Below are positions 22,850 to 36,135 of a stretch of DNA of 64,000 nt, one piece after another. The notes beneath the pieces were generated by a model that was given only the letters and a program-made list of their open reading frames with translations, did no database searches and had not been told where the DNA came from. The DNA is from Misgurnus anguillicaudatus (Eukaryota > Chordata > Actinopteri > Cypriniformes > Cobitidae): positions 10,904,501 to 10,968,500 of the forward strand of contig NC_073360.2 in assembly GCF_027580225.2 (NCBI RefSeq). The letters are read 5' to 3'. Numbering within the stretch: the first letter of the stretch is position 1; every line of letters starts with the position of its first letter. A program made the translations under genes and the position numbers.

Positions 22850-24431
22850 GTACAAGGAGTTCACTGATTTGTACTTATTATGAGTTCACGTCGTTCTTGT
22901 TTTCTCTATTCTTCCCTTTTTTGTCACATTTTGTGTCTTATTTTACTTCCTCTTGTCTCTTCCCTTCTTATTATGTTGTCTCACCTTGTCTCATTCCTCG
23001 CTCTTATCTTGTTTAATCTCAAGTTTTTTAGAGTCTCTACTGGAATTCTTTGATCTCAGTGTCAGTTTGTCAGTAATATCTTGTCTATTGTCCACCTCAA
23101 ACAGGTACATCAAACAAAAGCAAGTTATTTATTAAATATCAGTGCATATAATTCAGTCTGACCCATGGATACATGGGGGGCTTGTAGATAAGTAAGATAC
23201 TCCATAAGTTTGCAAAGAGTCCACATCACCCAGTTTTCATTTGCCAGCAAGCATCTGCCCCGAACCAACATCCTGCCAAGTCTCCAAATCAACGGTAGGG
23301 TTGTCCTGTCACAAACTGCACTGAGCCAGGAATATATTCACTTCAATAATCACTTGTTTAGGGAGCTCACCCACTATTCTTCAGTTGTAGCTTACAAACT
23401 CTACAAATCATCACCAATGACATAGAGTATTTTATGTGAATAGGCCTGTTTGTGTTTTCATGACAAGATACAGCCATCCTAACCATTCGCTCTGAGGGAC
23501 AGACATGAACGGTCATGTGGGTAGCCATCCCTGAGGCAAAAACATGCAGACCAAAATGAAACACACAGCTCCACCGCTTCAATTTTACAGTCACAAACTG
23601 CTAGTACATATGCTAGCCATGTAGTTGCGAATTGGCAGCACCATTGCAACGACTGAAACGAGCAGCGGTGAGACATCCGCCTGGAGAGCTGTTATTTTTG
23701 TAATCTGGCCCATCTGGTCGGAGAGGTTCCTGAAAGTAGAGAGAGGAAGAGAGTACAGAATAAGAGATGACCCACTTCACTACATTAAAGGGTTCCTCTC
23801 AGCATGGCCCGGAGTACTGAATTTTTTCAGCCGAATTACAAGAGAGAGAAGCTGGGCTGCCAGTAGAGGTAGGAAGGAAAAAACATGAAGTGCGAAGCCA
23901 GACATCTCTACCGCTGACTTTAACTTACTGCAGTAGCCCAGCTGTAGGGCAGAGCAAGACGCCCAGCAGAGTCAGTGATTGCTCAGAAGCTCAGCGGTGT
24001 TCATGGTGCTGCTTTAAGTTTACTAGTGTTCCTTTTGGGATAATGAAATCTTCTTACCACTTGTTTAAAGATGCTTTGGACATCAACACTTGTAAAATTA
24101 CATTACAATGGATAACATAAGGATTTAGGAAAGCTGTAAATTAAGCACCTTATGAGCAATGTCATACCTGGTCAAGCTGGCACTTAACCCAACTCTTATT
24201 GTGCATGTAGGGTTGATTAAGCACAAAGAGCACCTTGTGTATTAGCAGTAAGCAATTTGAATAGGGCATTGTTCCATAATGTGAACACTTGGTCCATTTT
24301 GTGGTGGTTAATTTGCACAACCATCTAGACTAGCTCTACCATATAAACTGGTTTTCATTGAAGCATACAATTCTAGTTCATTTTAGACAATATGCTTCTT
24401 GAATTTTCCCATTCTGTATCTTTATCAATAG
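22850..24431 (+). other. Intron between EGF8 and Cys-rich exons
   Basis: 1582-bp intron. The first 300 bases are T/C-rich. The rest is of ordinary composition with no repeat or RNA gene that I recognise. Confidence 0.5.
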
Positions 24432-24648
24432 ATGGTTTAATGGACTGCATGGACCCGGATTGCTGCCTGCAGACTTCTTGTCACACCACGTCTCTATGTG
24501 TGGGCTCCCCTGATCCACTAGACATCATCCAGGAATCACAGATCTCCTCTACACAGAGCACCCTGCGGTCCTTCTACCACCGTGTCCGCTTTCTGGTTGG
24601 CCGGGACAGTACCCACGTCATCCCTGGCGTCAATCCCTTTGACGGCAT
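24432..24648 (+). CDS. tenm4: tenm4 exon: Cys-rich linker between EGF rod and TTR-like domain
   Basis: Acceptor ATCAATAG, donor AT|GTAAGT, phase 1 in and phase 2 out, 71 full codons. It begins [17 protein letters not shown] and continues through SPDLPLD-type residues ([11 protein letters not shown]) to [19 protein letters not shown]. This is the Cys-rich region linking EGF8 to the transthyretin-related domain of the teneurin superfold. The final split codon with the next exon gives Ile (…FDG-I-HACV), where remembered mammalian TENM4 has Gly. The middle of the exon ([16 protein letters not shown]) diverges most, as expected for a linker. Confidence 0.95.
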
Positions 24649-25002
24649 GTAAGTGTTTTTTAGCTACATACAATGAATTTGGTGTTCTTGGTGCTGATTT
24701 TGATCTTGTGTTTTAGTTTTCAGCGTTAAGGATATAGATATATAGACATAACAGCAAGGCAGTCAATTTATAATGTTATTATAAAAATTAGAGAAGTCAG
24801 GGCAAAAAACGCGGTATTGTGGAATAAGTCCCGCCATCTAATTTGATGAGCCAGTTGTCAAAGGTAAAGTCATTGCGCCTCAATGCTCAAATGCTCTTGA
24901 CTGGTAGCCAAAGAAACATTACAAGAGCACATGCGTGTCAGCTGCCTGGTTGGAGCAACCAAATATAAACTTTTTAACACAATTTGAGCATCATAGAAAA
25001 AA

Positions 25003-25972
25003 GTTTTTTTGAAAATATTCTCATTTTCCAGCTCCCCTAAAGTTAAACATTTGATTTTTACCGTTTTTGAATCCATTCAGCTGATCTCCGGGACTGGCGC
25101 TAGCACTTTTAGCATAGCTTAGCATAATCCATTTAATCTGGTTAGACCATTTAGCATCAAGGACTTTGCTGCCATAACATGGCTGCAGGAGGCGCAATAA
25201 TATTACGCAGCAGACGAAAATACTCCCCTTACTAACTTTCAATAGCAGGGGACTGTTTTCGGGCGGTGCGTAGGATGGCCATTCGTGCCAGTTCCGCCGG
25301 ACACGTCCCGAACATGTTTTCGGGTTCGTTCTCCGGAAGTCGCGTTGGTCGACCGCATACGTCATCAAGGTTTAATATTTCGGGTTTAATTTCAGAAAAG
25401 CAACCGTTACATTTCAAGGTAAGAATGAAACTACAATGATTGTATGTCTTAAAATAAATAAATCTTAATTTTCTAATGTATTTTAACTGAAATGTGATGA
25501 TGTATGCGGTCGAGCAACGCGACATTCCCGGAGAATGAACCCGAAAACATGTTCGGGACGTGTCCGGCGGAACTGGCACGAATGGCCACCCTAGCAGTGC
25601 GTAATATCATTGCACCTCCTGCACCCATGTTACAGCAGCAAAGTCACTGATTATTACACCAGAATGAGAGTATGGTTCCTAGCCATATCGGCCGAGAAAA
25701 TCACAACTTTACATTTTCTGTCGGTCTTAGTACACGATGTAACTACAGAAGAGTCAAGTTTTAAATAGGAAAAAAATTAAAACTTTGGTAAATTTTGAGC
25801 ATGATGCTAACAGTCTAATCAGATTCAATGGATTGTGCTAAGCTATGCTAAAAGTGGTAGCGCCAGACCCGGAAATCAGCTGAATGGATTCCAAAACAAT
25901 GAAAATCAAATGTTTAACTCTAGGGGAGCAGGAAAATGAGCATATTTTTTAAAAAAGTGGAGTGTCCCTTTA
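25003..25972. repeat. Foldback element 'cattttccagctcccc', copy 2, split by insertion
   Basis: Same family as 18752-19470, with arms ending at 'gaaaatattctcattttcc' and 'aagtggagtgtccctttaa'. It is interrupted at 25271-25593 by a different element. Confidence 0.85.
25271..25593. mobile_element. hAT-like element nested in foldback copy 2
   Basis: Terminal inverted repeats of ~90 bases start TAGGATGGCCATTCGTGCC on the left and TAGGGTGGCCATTCGTGCC on the reversed right. Flanks GCGGTGCG (25263-25270) and GCAGTGCG (25594-25601) are an 8-bp duplication with one change. Undisrupted relatives of the host repeat read 'gcagtgcgtaatatc' at this point. 323 bp, no coding. Confidence 0.9.
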
Positions 25973-28900
25973 ATATTCCTAGATATTTGCAGCTTAGGTA
26001 CTGATTTCTATTCCTATCCCGATTCACTAGAGTAGCAATATTTAGATCAATGAGTAAAAAGTAGAGAATGCTGTCAATCCATCAACATTCTTTGTTCCAG
26101 TAAACAAACAGGCCATGGGGCTTGTCCCATGGTGCACCAAACATCCTTCAAAAGGGAGAACGGTGCTGTCACCGTGCGATCCTATGTGACTCCTTATATT
26201 TGTTGGCATTCGTGTAACTGTAAACAATAGCAAACGTGAACTGCAATTAATTTGCATCCCGCTCGTGCAAAGGTCTTGTTTTTTCTTTCTGTTTCCAATT
26301 GAGAACCTCACAAAGGACGTTATCAAAGACTTGGGGAAAACGTTGTGCTGCTTTGAAATCTTGTAGTGTGTCGCCGTTTTTCCTTTCATGACATTTCATA
26401 AGCAAAAATGCAAAAACGAAACAACCAAATGAGCATCTTTCTGTAATCTCCATAGAGAATGGCTTTAATGGTGTCGCCTAGGGTACTTTGACGTTTCCAT
26501 TCTCTTCTCCATAAGGCATAATGTGCCAAAGAGGTCTTCGATTCAAAGCCTCCCGTTTTTAGCTTCCGTCTTGTTTGTTTCTTTCTTTGTTTTTCCTTCG
26601 TCAAAAAGACATTTCTTGTTTTAAAGGATTTCGGATCAATGAACAACCCTTTCCTGAGCTAAAATATTGTTTTTGCATCTCGCAAATGGACATTTTCCAC
26701 ATTTCAGCTCAGACTTTGGACCAAATGGCCCATTTCTTTGCGTGACTGAGCCTGTGGCAAGTACAGGCTTCTTTTGTCTAATCTGTGCCATTCTAATGAG
26801 GCTCTGATCACTTCAAAGCCGAGGCCAGCACTCTTTCCTTCTCACACTCAGTCCTATCTACTAATCGTTCCTCTCATGCATAAATCAGAGCGCCCTCAAT
26901 CAGCTCATGTCTGATATGTCTAACCTCAGCTGCTCTCATGCTTGAGAAATGAAACACCGGACTTGTGTTTGATATTGCCTTTTGCGGACATGTCGGCCAG
27001 CATTCATGAAATGCTCTTGTAATACAGTGTGACATTTTCCCAAGGTGACATTTTTGTGAAACTCAACAGGGAGTCTCTCAATACCCTCTTCATTATTTCA
27101 ACACGAGGGTCTCGTCGTCCTTCGTCAACGTCTCCAGAGAAAAAAGAGGCGTAAATAAATAAAAGCTTTGGAAGCCGACCACCAGCCGCAAGATCGCAGA
27201 CCTCGATTCACCTAAAAATATCAAGCCTGATATATTATTTATCACCCCTTCATTTCTCCACCCCCTGACAGATATGAGAGCGCCTGACAGCGGCTCTCAA
27301 GTCCAGATGGAGCCTTTACCGCGGTGGATCTTAAACAGCCCCCTGTCATCACCTGATCTGCCTTTTTTATTGATTCTATAACCACTTGCTAGTAGACATG
27401 TCCAAAATGCATGTCTGGTGTGTCCAACCACAAGAAAGCAACACGGATGGCGACAATCAAAGTGACACATCATCCTATTGACCCGTATGGCTCCTGCAAG
27501 GTTCCTGATGTCTTAATATATTTTAACATGGACGGCATGAGCTCTGTTTACCTCCGCACCGGAGATCGCACAAAAGCGTAAATGCGCTTGGCTTGAGATG
27601 CACTTGGGTCAAGTTGTTTACTTGGTGCATCAGAGTGTACTTACATGCTTTTACCATCATTTGGAGATGGCCAAGTATGGCTCTCCATTTAGCCTATTTA
27701 CAACATGTTGCATTTCCAGAGAAGAAGAAGACTGGTATGTAACAGTAATGCAAGAAAAGGAGCGTGTTTTTATTTAGCACCTGTTATGAAGTCGTAACTA
27801 ATGGTGCTTACTAAGACGAGCATCACTTTGACTACTGCATATGTTACTTTGCAAACTACTGCACTTACAACACTTGCCGGGCAAATGACAAAATGTACAA
27901 TAAAGCCCCAGACACACACTAAATGCAAAATAAAACCTCAGCGCACTTTAGCACGGTACACGGGACCAAGTTGTGTACAACAAGCTTCGTTTTCTTCTGA
28001 GAATGTTAAAATAAGGTTAGCTGATGAAATGGTAAAACATTACAGTGGTAAAGAAATTTGCTGATTTAATTCTGCACTCTACAAGGGTTTGCACACATTA
28101 ATTCAGCCCAATATGCATCGAGGCATCCTGAAATATGCCTGCTGAGACCATGCAGTTTTCTGCACATAGCCATGCTTGTCTTACACTTACGATATTTACT
28201 CTTTAACACGAACAAAGAGCGCTTCATGAAACGCTCGCTGAAATTGCCTATCAGTACAGTTGTCGTGTCTAATATCAAAGCAGAGAGCGGTCTACAATTT
28301 TCTTGAAATTACACTTCTGCCGACACAATGGTGATAGGGCTATAAGGTGATTTATCTGTCATGAAAATGTTGTCAAGACCGACTCCATAAACCTTGCACG
28401 TTCTTCAACAATCTCATTTTGAGTGTGGGGGTGGCTCTTCAATGTCCCCTCCTTTGTCTTTTTCAGATTTGTTTAGGATCAATATTTAAATCATTTGTCT
28501 CGTAGTTGTTGAATCAGCTCAACATATTTCGCAGCGACACAAAGACGACAGTTCCACTCAGCGCCCCCCGTGAAAATTCGCACCAATGCCCCTCCGGAAT
28601 GAGAATTCTCTAAATCAAACTGTCACCCCGAGCAGTGTCGTGGATAGACAAAAGCTTTACACATTTTATCTCTCTCTCGTTCTTTATTTCGCTCTGCTCT
28701 TTTTTTTAGCAATATTTCTTTGTCACTTTCTCTGTCTCTCTATTTCATCTGAGTTCACTCTCGGTCTGATAATAGTCGTTGCGGCGGGGCTGTGCGCTGG
28801 CACGCTATCTCTGCTAGCTTTGTTTACAGGGACGCGGAGCTGAGGCAAGGACTGCTGAAGGTGAAAGGCTGCTTAAATTAGCATAACGTTAGTCTCCCTG

Positions 28901-29439
28901 GGACGGGAATATTGTTGGGACCGTGATCTTGCCCGAAGTAAGGACAGGAAAGGGTCAACCTCTTACACATCAGTGTTAATTGTTCCGCTACTTTGGCGAA
29001 TGTTTAAAGCTTATTGCAAACATTTTTTTTTTGTATGCCCTGTATTGCTTCTAGATTATATATTTAAATAGAAAGCATGCTCAGTAAGTACTATGGTAAT
29101 ATTAAACTGTGATCATTTTTGTATTGAACTGTGGACACTTTTGACTGTTTCTCTTTCACTCACCGTATTTGAATTTTTATTTAATGTTTTGTAGTCTTTC
29201 TCAGAAATGTACAATTCATAAAAAATCAAATATAGTTTTTTAATTTTAAGCACCTGTTTGTAAATATGATGGTACTTGAATGTGAAGATTGCTACATTTA
29301 AGGAGTTTATTGAGCCACAGCTTATTAGTGAATCTGGATATACAAAAGCTCAACATTTTTAATGCATGTTTAATAAAATATTTGAATAAGAGCAAATAAG
29401 CGTCCAAAATTAGACATCACTTTTGGTCAGTACTGTATA

Positions 29440-30353
29440 CACTCACCTAAAGGATTATTAGGAACACCATACTAAAACTGTGTTTGACCCCCTTTTGCCT
29501 TCAGAACTGCCTTAATTTTACGTGGCATTGATTCAACAAGGTGCTGAAAGCATTCTTTAGAAATGTTGGCCCATATTGATAGGATAGCATCTTGCAGTCG
29601 ATGGAGATTTGTGGGATGCACATCCAGGGCACGAAGCTCCCGTTCCACCACATCCCAAAGATGCTCTGTTGGGTTCAGAACTGTGGGGGCCATTTTAGTA
29701 CAGTGAACTCATTGTCATGTTCAAGAAACCAATTTGAAATGATTCGAGCTTTGTGACATGGTGCATTATCCTGCTGGAAGTAGCCATCAGAGGATGAGGA
29801 CATGGTGGTCATAAAGGGATAGACATGGTCAGAAACAATGCTCAGGTAGGCCGTGGCATTTAAACGATGCCCAATTGGCACTAAGGGGCTTAAAATGTGC
29901 CAAGAAAACATCCCCCACACCATTACACCACCAAGACCAGCCTGCACAGTGGTAACAAGGCATGATGGATTCATGTTCTCATTCTGTTTACACCAAATTC
30001 TGACTCTACCATCTGAATGTCTCAACAGAAATCGAGACTCATCAGACCAGGCAACATTTTTCTAGTCAAACTGTCAAATTTTGGGGAGCTTGTGCAAATT
30101 GTAGCCTCTTTTTCATATTTTTAGTGGAGATGAGTGGTACCCGGTGGGGTCTTCTGCTGTTGTAGCCCATCCGCCTTAAGGTTGTGCGTGTTGTGTCTTC
30201 ACAAATGCTTTGCTGCATACCTCGGTTGTAACGAGTGGTTATTTCAGTCAAAGTTGCTAAATGCATTGAAGCAACTGCCATGTGATTGGTTAGTTAGATA
30301 ATTGCATTAATGAGAAATTGAACAGGTGTTCCTAATAATCCTTTAGGTGAGTG
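29440..30353 (-). mobile_element. Tc1/mariner-like element, copy 3 (longest)
   Basis: 914 bp between CACTCACCTAAAGGATTATT and its inverse, with TA on both sides (29438-29439 and 30354-30355). It carries most of a minus-strand transposase remnant. It is longer than copies 1 and 2 but still short for a Tc1 element, so some internal sequence is probably missing. Confidence 0.92.
29472..30281 (-). pseudogene. Broken Tc1/mariner transposase
   Basis: Three collinear pieces can be read. 30281-30066 has the N-terminal DNA-binding region (ITTRYNRGMQQSICEDTTRT). 30025-29675 has the catalytic core, with VMVWGMFSWH and FQQDNAPCHKARIISNW (second Asp). 29693-29472 has LNPTEHLWDVVEREL (third acid, Glu) to the C-terminus. 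A stop or frame break separates the first two pieces near 30063, and a small deletion near 29680-29695 removes part of the linker before the Glu. The first-Asp WSDESRF motif lies around 30040. The protein cannot be made intact. In the family it is a DDE transposase that cuts and pastes at TA sites. Confidence 0.88.
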
Positions 30354-30918
30354 TACGTATAGACATTACAGTATGTATAGCCACATGACTTTTGCAAGCG
30401 TGTGCAATATTGTAAGTGTTTCATTTCAATAGCTGCAAAAGCTGTAATTTCAGATTTCCGTAGTATTGCATTGAATTTTTGTCCTTTTATAAATCTCCTT
30501 TTCATAAACAGCCTAAAGCCCGATTAGAAATCTCTGTTATGCGTCATACATTGAAAGAAGTCATGCCTAGCGGGGAGTTGTTTTGCACTTGTTCTGGATT
30601 TTAAGAAACTGTTAGACCTTTTTCATATCGATCAGTATGTCTGAGCTCCCAAGGCTGGAAGATAACATCAGACAGGCAGTTTCAAGCCCTGATATCTGCT
30701 GTGACTAAATGCACTCATACCTCCATATTATTGCCTGAAAGAGCAGGAATGACACAAATACTGGCGCATTTATCTGTTATCTGGAATGGGGAACCTCACT
30801 GGAGACTCCTTGGGATTAATTAAATTTATTATATGCGTTTACAAACACCATGTGACGTGATGGAACCCGACACAATAAAAGTTGAACTAATGAAAACCTG
30901 GATTTTGTTATTCCGCAG

Positions 30919-31038
30919 TCATGCTTGTGTTATCCGAGGACAAGTGGTGACTTCAGATGGAACGCCGTTGGTTGGTGTGAATATCAGCTTTATCAATAAA
31001 CCAGCCTATGGGTATAGCATCACCCGACAGGATGGCAG
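30919..31038 (+). CDS. tenm4: tenm4 exon: start of transthyretin-like (TTR) domain
   Basis: Acceptor TTATTCCGCAG, donor AG|GTAAGA, phase 2 to phase 2, 39 full codons. It encodes [20 protein letters not shown], then [19 protein letters not shown]. The 'RG-V-x-DGTPL-GV' pattern followed by 'G-x-TRQDG-FDL' is the carboxypeptidase-regulatory/transthyretin-like fold found in all teneurins. NIS is a potential N-glycosylation site. The reading frame is also open 5' of the acceptor, but that part has no family resemblance and the acceptor consensus is clear. Confidence 0.95.
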
Positions 31039-31269
31039 GTAAGATCAATCTACTTTCATATGTTAATGATCATTGTCAAAAAACTGTTCCACATCATGAG
31101 TGAATGTCTTTTAGTTTTGTGATGAAAACTATAAAAAATAATTGACGCTTTGTAGCTTTTAGTCAGTGTGGTTCAAATATCTGTAAGCTTTTAATAATAA
31201 CATTTGCGAAGCTTTAAGTATTTAAAAAGCATCTGCTTTTAGTTGACATGTTTTTATATAAATGCATTT

Positions 31270-31863
31270 TTAAAGGAAAACACCACCATTTTTTATATTT
31301 TACTATGTTCTTACCTCATCTTGAATGAATTAATACATACCTATCTTTATTCAATGCGTGCACTTAATCTTTGTACAGCACGTCATGAATGTGTTAGCAT
31401 TTAACCTAGCCCCATTCATTCCTTAGGATCCAAACAGGGATGAATTTAGAAGCCACCAAACACTTCCATTTTTTTCCATATTTAAAGACTCTTAAATTAA
31501 TAGTTATACGAGTAAGTATGGTGGCGAAGTGCTGCAAACTAAGTGCTCTTCCGCCATACAATATAGTTCCCTTTTTTTCTGCTTTTAAAAAATCGCCACG
31601 TTTTATTTTGTGCCACCATACTTACTTGTGTATCTACTTATGTAACAGTCTTTAAATAGGGAAAACATGGAAGTGTTTGGTGGCTTCTAAATTCATCCCT
31701 GTTTGGATCCTAAGGAATGAACGGGGCTAAGCTAAATGCTAACACAATCACAACCCGCTGTACAAAGATTAAGTGCACGCATTGAAAAAAGATAGGTATG
31801 TAATAATTTGTCTAAGTGGAGGTAAGAACATAGTACAATTTTTATAAACAGGGTTGTTTTCCT
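31270..31863. repeat. Long foldback element 'aggaaaacaccacc', copy 1
   Basis: The left arm (from 'taaaggaaaacaccacc' through 'cctaggatccaaacaggg'-type words to 'agccaccaaacacttcc') is mirrored by the right arm ('gaagtgtttggtggcttcta' to 'gtaagaacatagtac'). Arms of ~230 bases. A second copy is at 61272-62056. Confidence 0.88.
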
Positions 31864-34800
31864 ATAAGTAGTTTTATTATTAATTGTCCTTGCTACTATT
31901 GTATACTATTGCCTTTTTATATTGGACCCTTTCATGTCACCATATTTATGCTTGAATGTTAAGTATACATATTGGCTCTCTGATTTTATTCCCAGTGCAT
32001 CATTGAACAGCTTTCTGTTTTTAGGGCTTTTTCGTAGCTGTAAACAATCTTCCATCTCTCTGATTCTCTCAAATTTTCCCTATTACTCCGTAAACACATG
32101 CTCTCCTTCCAATAACCACCCATCAAGCCCTGCAGACCCAGTACAGCATAAACTCCCAAATGCACCTGTTCGCTTGCTTTGGAACAGGAAAGCTCTTTTA
32201 ACTGATTTCATTTGATTGTGATCTATACTGTCCTGGTGGCTCAGATTTTTAAATTACCACTTTCCCCACTATCCACGAGATCTCTCAGCCTGTGCCAACC
32301 ACTACAGTTGGATTGACCGAGTCACATGCGGTGGATGTTCATGTAATACAAAATGTAGCCTAAAGTAGACTGTGGAAATCCAAAAGCCATCCATAATACA
32401 TTTGTTATGGTGTATTGAAAGTAGGTTACGCAACACAATTTCCTGGAGGAGAGATCGGAGGGATGTGTAGCGTCATCTGTGACCACTGAGCTATAAGCGG
32501 TATAGACATCGGATTATTCATGTAGAGGTCCAACCCATCAATCGGGTTAAGCCCTAAGGGTTAAAGTTGCATCTCTTCAAAGAGTCCCCTGAAAGGCTGG
32601 ATGCACAAGGCCTAATAAAATTGGCCACTTCTGCCTGAGGTACTAGCGTGATTGATATCGGTCCTAAGAATCGCTCATCGATTGGCGTGGCAGCCTGTAG
32701 GTTCTTTAGTGGTAATGGGTATGTGTGAGCTTCAGCCCACGTGACTGCTTTGGCCTTGCAATATGACATACAATATTTTCAAAATTGACTACCTGTAGGT
32801 TGTCTGCTAAAGTTAAAGAAGGTACTTTGAAACGGTAGCATTTAATGTGAATAAAAAACGCCATTGCTAGAAGTATAATGTAGCTTGTTACTGGAAAAGT
32901 GAACATTATTTTTATTTGAACTTTGTTTCAGTTCACTACATTAACTCTATGAGGTTCAAAAACACAACACCACGTTTTGACGTGCTTTCTCCTCATCAAA
33001 GCAAAATCAACTTAAAATACTCAATTATTAATAATCATACACATACGTGTTATACATCATTTGAAACCGTAGAGGGTATTCTTTAATTTGTGTACATTCA
33101 CAATAAAAACAAATCTTTGTGTTTTTGTCAAATAAAGAAAATAAACAGGGTGCGCATTCAGACATTTCTGTCTCTCAAAACACGTTACAAAAATCAATTG
33201 AAACTCCGTGAATACTCGTCACACAAACATGATACACATATCCAAAGAAAGCCTGAAATGTCTACTTTTAAACAAACTAATTGTAATCGAAAACAAATAT
33301 TGCCCGTTTATATAATCTGTATTGAAGTAAAGAGAGTCCAGTTTTTCACGGCTGACCTCATTATCTATAATGAGGTCACGCCCACAGGCATTACCCGCTA
33401 TTCTTTTTGAACTGAAGACGACCACTCGAAACGTCATCAACACAACCAAACAAAGCATAAAGCATTACTACATTACCACTTAACTACTTTAACAAATGTT
33501 TACAAACTAAAAAACAGCTCTAAAAGGCCATCTGACAAGTTAACAATCAGGCTTGCGTTTTTTTTTAGGTTTTGGGTACTTGTCTTGGGTGGGAAACCAT
33601 ATAATCCAGCAAAAGACCAGTTTGGGCAGGCTAGACCACCTTAAACTCTAGCTAATACTGTGAATTATTCTTCCCATTACCGTTTTCCTTTTCCTCTCTT
33701 TCCTTGCAAATGCTTCCCAACATGCTCTTTTTAGACACCCACAGAGAACAGAAAAACGTTCACATTTTAGTAAGGGCACAGCAACAAAGGCATAGCGGAC
33801 CTTTGTTTATCAGGCTTACCAATGAGTGCTCTGTAAATAGCCCGTTGGGATATATAGTCGAATTAATGTTCAAGCGGCGTAAGGTGTGACTACAGATGCA
33901 CACCGCATCAGAGCCAGCTACAAAACTAAAACTCAGTACAGCGTTTTCAACGTGTCCGCGGGTCTGTGCAAGCCGGCTGTTTGGATGCATCGAATCATAT
34001 TTATTTTATACAGTATATACCAGGGCATGTTTTATTAGTATGTGCACAATACACGAGGGAGAAGATCAGAGTCTTTCTGAAAGCTGTGATAACATTTACA
34101 GCATAGCCCACATATAATTCACAATTGAATATTCGGTTTATAGCGCTGTATATGGTGGAGCTTTCCAACCAACATAACTTTACATCCAGTTCCCACTGGC
34201 ATTTCTATTGGCTGAAAGGGATTAAACCAGGACTAGGACTTGGTTATGTTAGGAAATTCAAGTATATTTTTACAAACATACCTTACAAAAAACATAACCA
34301 TTGTGCATCTTCAGACAAAACAATGGCACTAGGTAAATATGAAGATAGGTCAGTCCAAGCTTTTTTTAGTTAAGACTACTCAAACATGCATTGTAGTCTG
34401 GGAATAGGTTTAAACCCTGTCCAGGAAACTGCCCTTATATGATTAATCTATTTAATGCCTGATTAGAAAAAAATTAGAATTTGACCAAATATGATGTATG
34501 TGATTTTACCTATTTAAAAAAATCATCATATCAACTACTATACTGTTAACTCCAGTTAGTTAATAGGCTTAGCCTGCTAGCCTAGGATACTTTATTAAAT
34601 AAATCATACCGTACTATATGTAGTTAGATTAATGCCGACAACCCGCTACACACAGATTCATACCTTAGCCATTTTCCCTCACAACTCATTTATCAAAGCA
34701 AACCGTGCCTCGGAGCAACAAAGACGCACGCTGGCGTATGCATAACCACTGCGGCATGAGGAATCTTGCCAGTTTATTTCCCAATAGAGAATAACGACAT

Positions 34801-35705
34801 TGCACGGCACCCATTCAAACTGATTTCATTAATGCAGATTCAAAAGCACAGAGTATTAAATTGAGCCAGTGCTCCATTGTGTTGCAATCACATTGTGCAG
34901 CTGCCAGATAAAAACCATACCAAATATCTGGCGCCAAGTCTTTTTCAATTCAGTCCTATCATTTAAAGAAACATAATGAATTACAACCTTTATTAAGTCT
35001 GGCTTTAATAGCAGTGCAGAGTAACGGTGAATATTGTTGATTAAAATGTTAGTAAATGGTTTATGTGGTAATGAAATGATCACTGAATGGTAAATCTAAA
35101 TGCCATCTTTAAGCTTGTGGTTGTAGCATGCTAAATAAAATAACTGTATTTAATGACCCGGCTTCAAGCGCTATTAAATTCCGATGCGTTTAAGAATGGA
35201 TTTTACTGATAAAAACACAATTTTATTGTTTTAAATGCAGAAGAACAACTTATAAATAATCTATATATTTTTTTCATTTACCTCAGGCAGCGGTGGGCAC
35301 TCATCTGGCGGCCCCAGATTGCACTTGTGCCATTTTTATAGCCGTTGCACATGTCCGTGAAGACTGCGTCGTGTCCCATTTGTCATTTATGATTCAGAAG
35401 CAGTGTGCATCCCTCAATGTGTCCCTGTTAAAGAGCCCATGCTAGTGTGGACTTAACAGACTCACTAACCATCTAAGCAGCTTTATGTCACCAAAGTGGA
35501 GACACTGCCAGGACCAAAGGTGGCATTTGAGACAGGGCCATTAGCCACAAAGCACTGGAATAAGTAGTAATTTAGTATACTTATTAGTACTTATAAAGAC
35601 GGTCCATCTGGGAGCATCGGAGGTGAAGTGTATTGCTCCAAAACCATTGCTCCAATTGATGCTAAAAGGTTGTATTTTCTCCGCTTTATCTTCTTATCCG
35701 TTTCA

Positions 35706-35706
<1 letters not shown>

Positions 35707-35753
<47 letters not shown>
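35707..35753. repeat. (TA)n simple repeat
   Basis: Perfect TA dinucleotides. Reading frames crossing it are artefacts. Confidence 0.95.
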
Positions 35754-35756
<3 letters not shown>

Positions 35757-36135
35757 CCAAGGGTTTTTCCCTCCTAGGACTTTTTTTACTTCCCCGGATA
35801 AAAAGTCCGGGGTTTTTTTACTCCTAGGGGGTTTTTCAACCCGGGGAGGCAGCCTTCTTGGGCTTAACTTCTATACGTTACATTAATAATACGTTCGCTT
35901 ATAATGTTAATGTATAGCCGCAGCAAATTTAGCTGCTTGTGCTATCGTGTATTATGTTGTGCTATCTGTCGATTTTCTGTGCTTTTCACTGCATCTATTA
36001 TGTAAAAATTGAATTGAAAATTTGAATTGAATATTTTGTGGTACTTATACATTTTGTTAACCAAACCCTTTGTTTCTCATGTGCCATGGCATACATACCA
36101 GTCGCTGTAACCAAACTCCATCCTCTCTGTTTCAG

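Larger units (their letters stand above)
24649..30918 (+). other. Intron between Cys-rich and TTR exons
   Basis: 6270-bp intron. Contains a foldback element with a nested hAT-like insertion (25003-25972) and the largest Tc1-like copy (29440-30353). 25973-29430 is free of recognised repeats. Parts of it (about 27120-27360) are GC-balanced and complex, so a conserved noncoding element is possible but not shown. Confidence 0.5.
31039..36135 (+). other. Intron within the TTR domain
   Basis: 5097-bp intron. Contains a long foldback (31270-31863), a (TA)n run (35707-35753) and, just after it, a C/T-rich stretch with 'tccccggataaaaagtccgggg' stem-loop words (35754-35870). 31864-35700 has no feature I can name. 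Confidence 0.5.

Noticed and set aside
22598..22867. Minus-strand 88-residue frame with many Cys and Arg
   Set aside because: Antisense to the EGF8 exon; mirrors its Cys/Gly codons.
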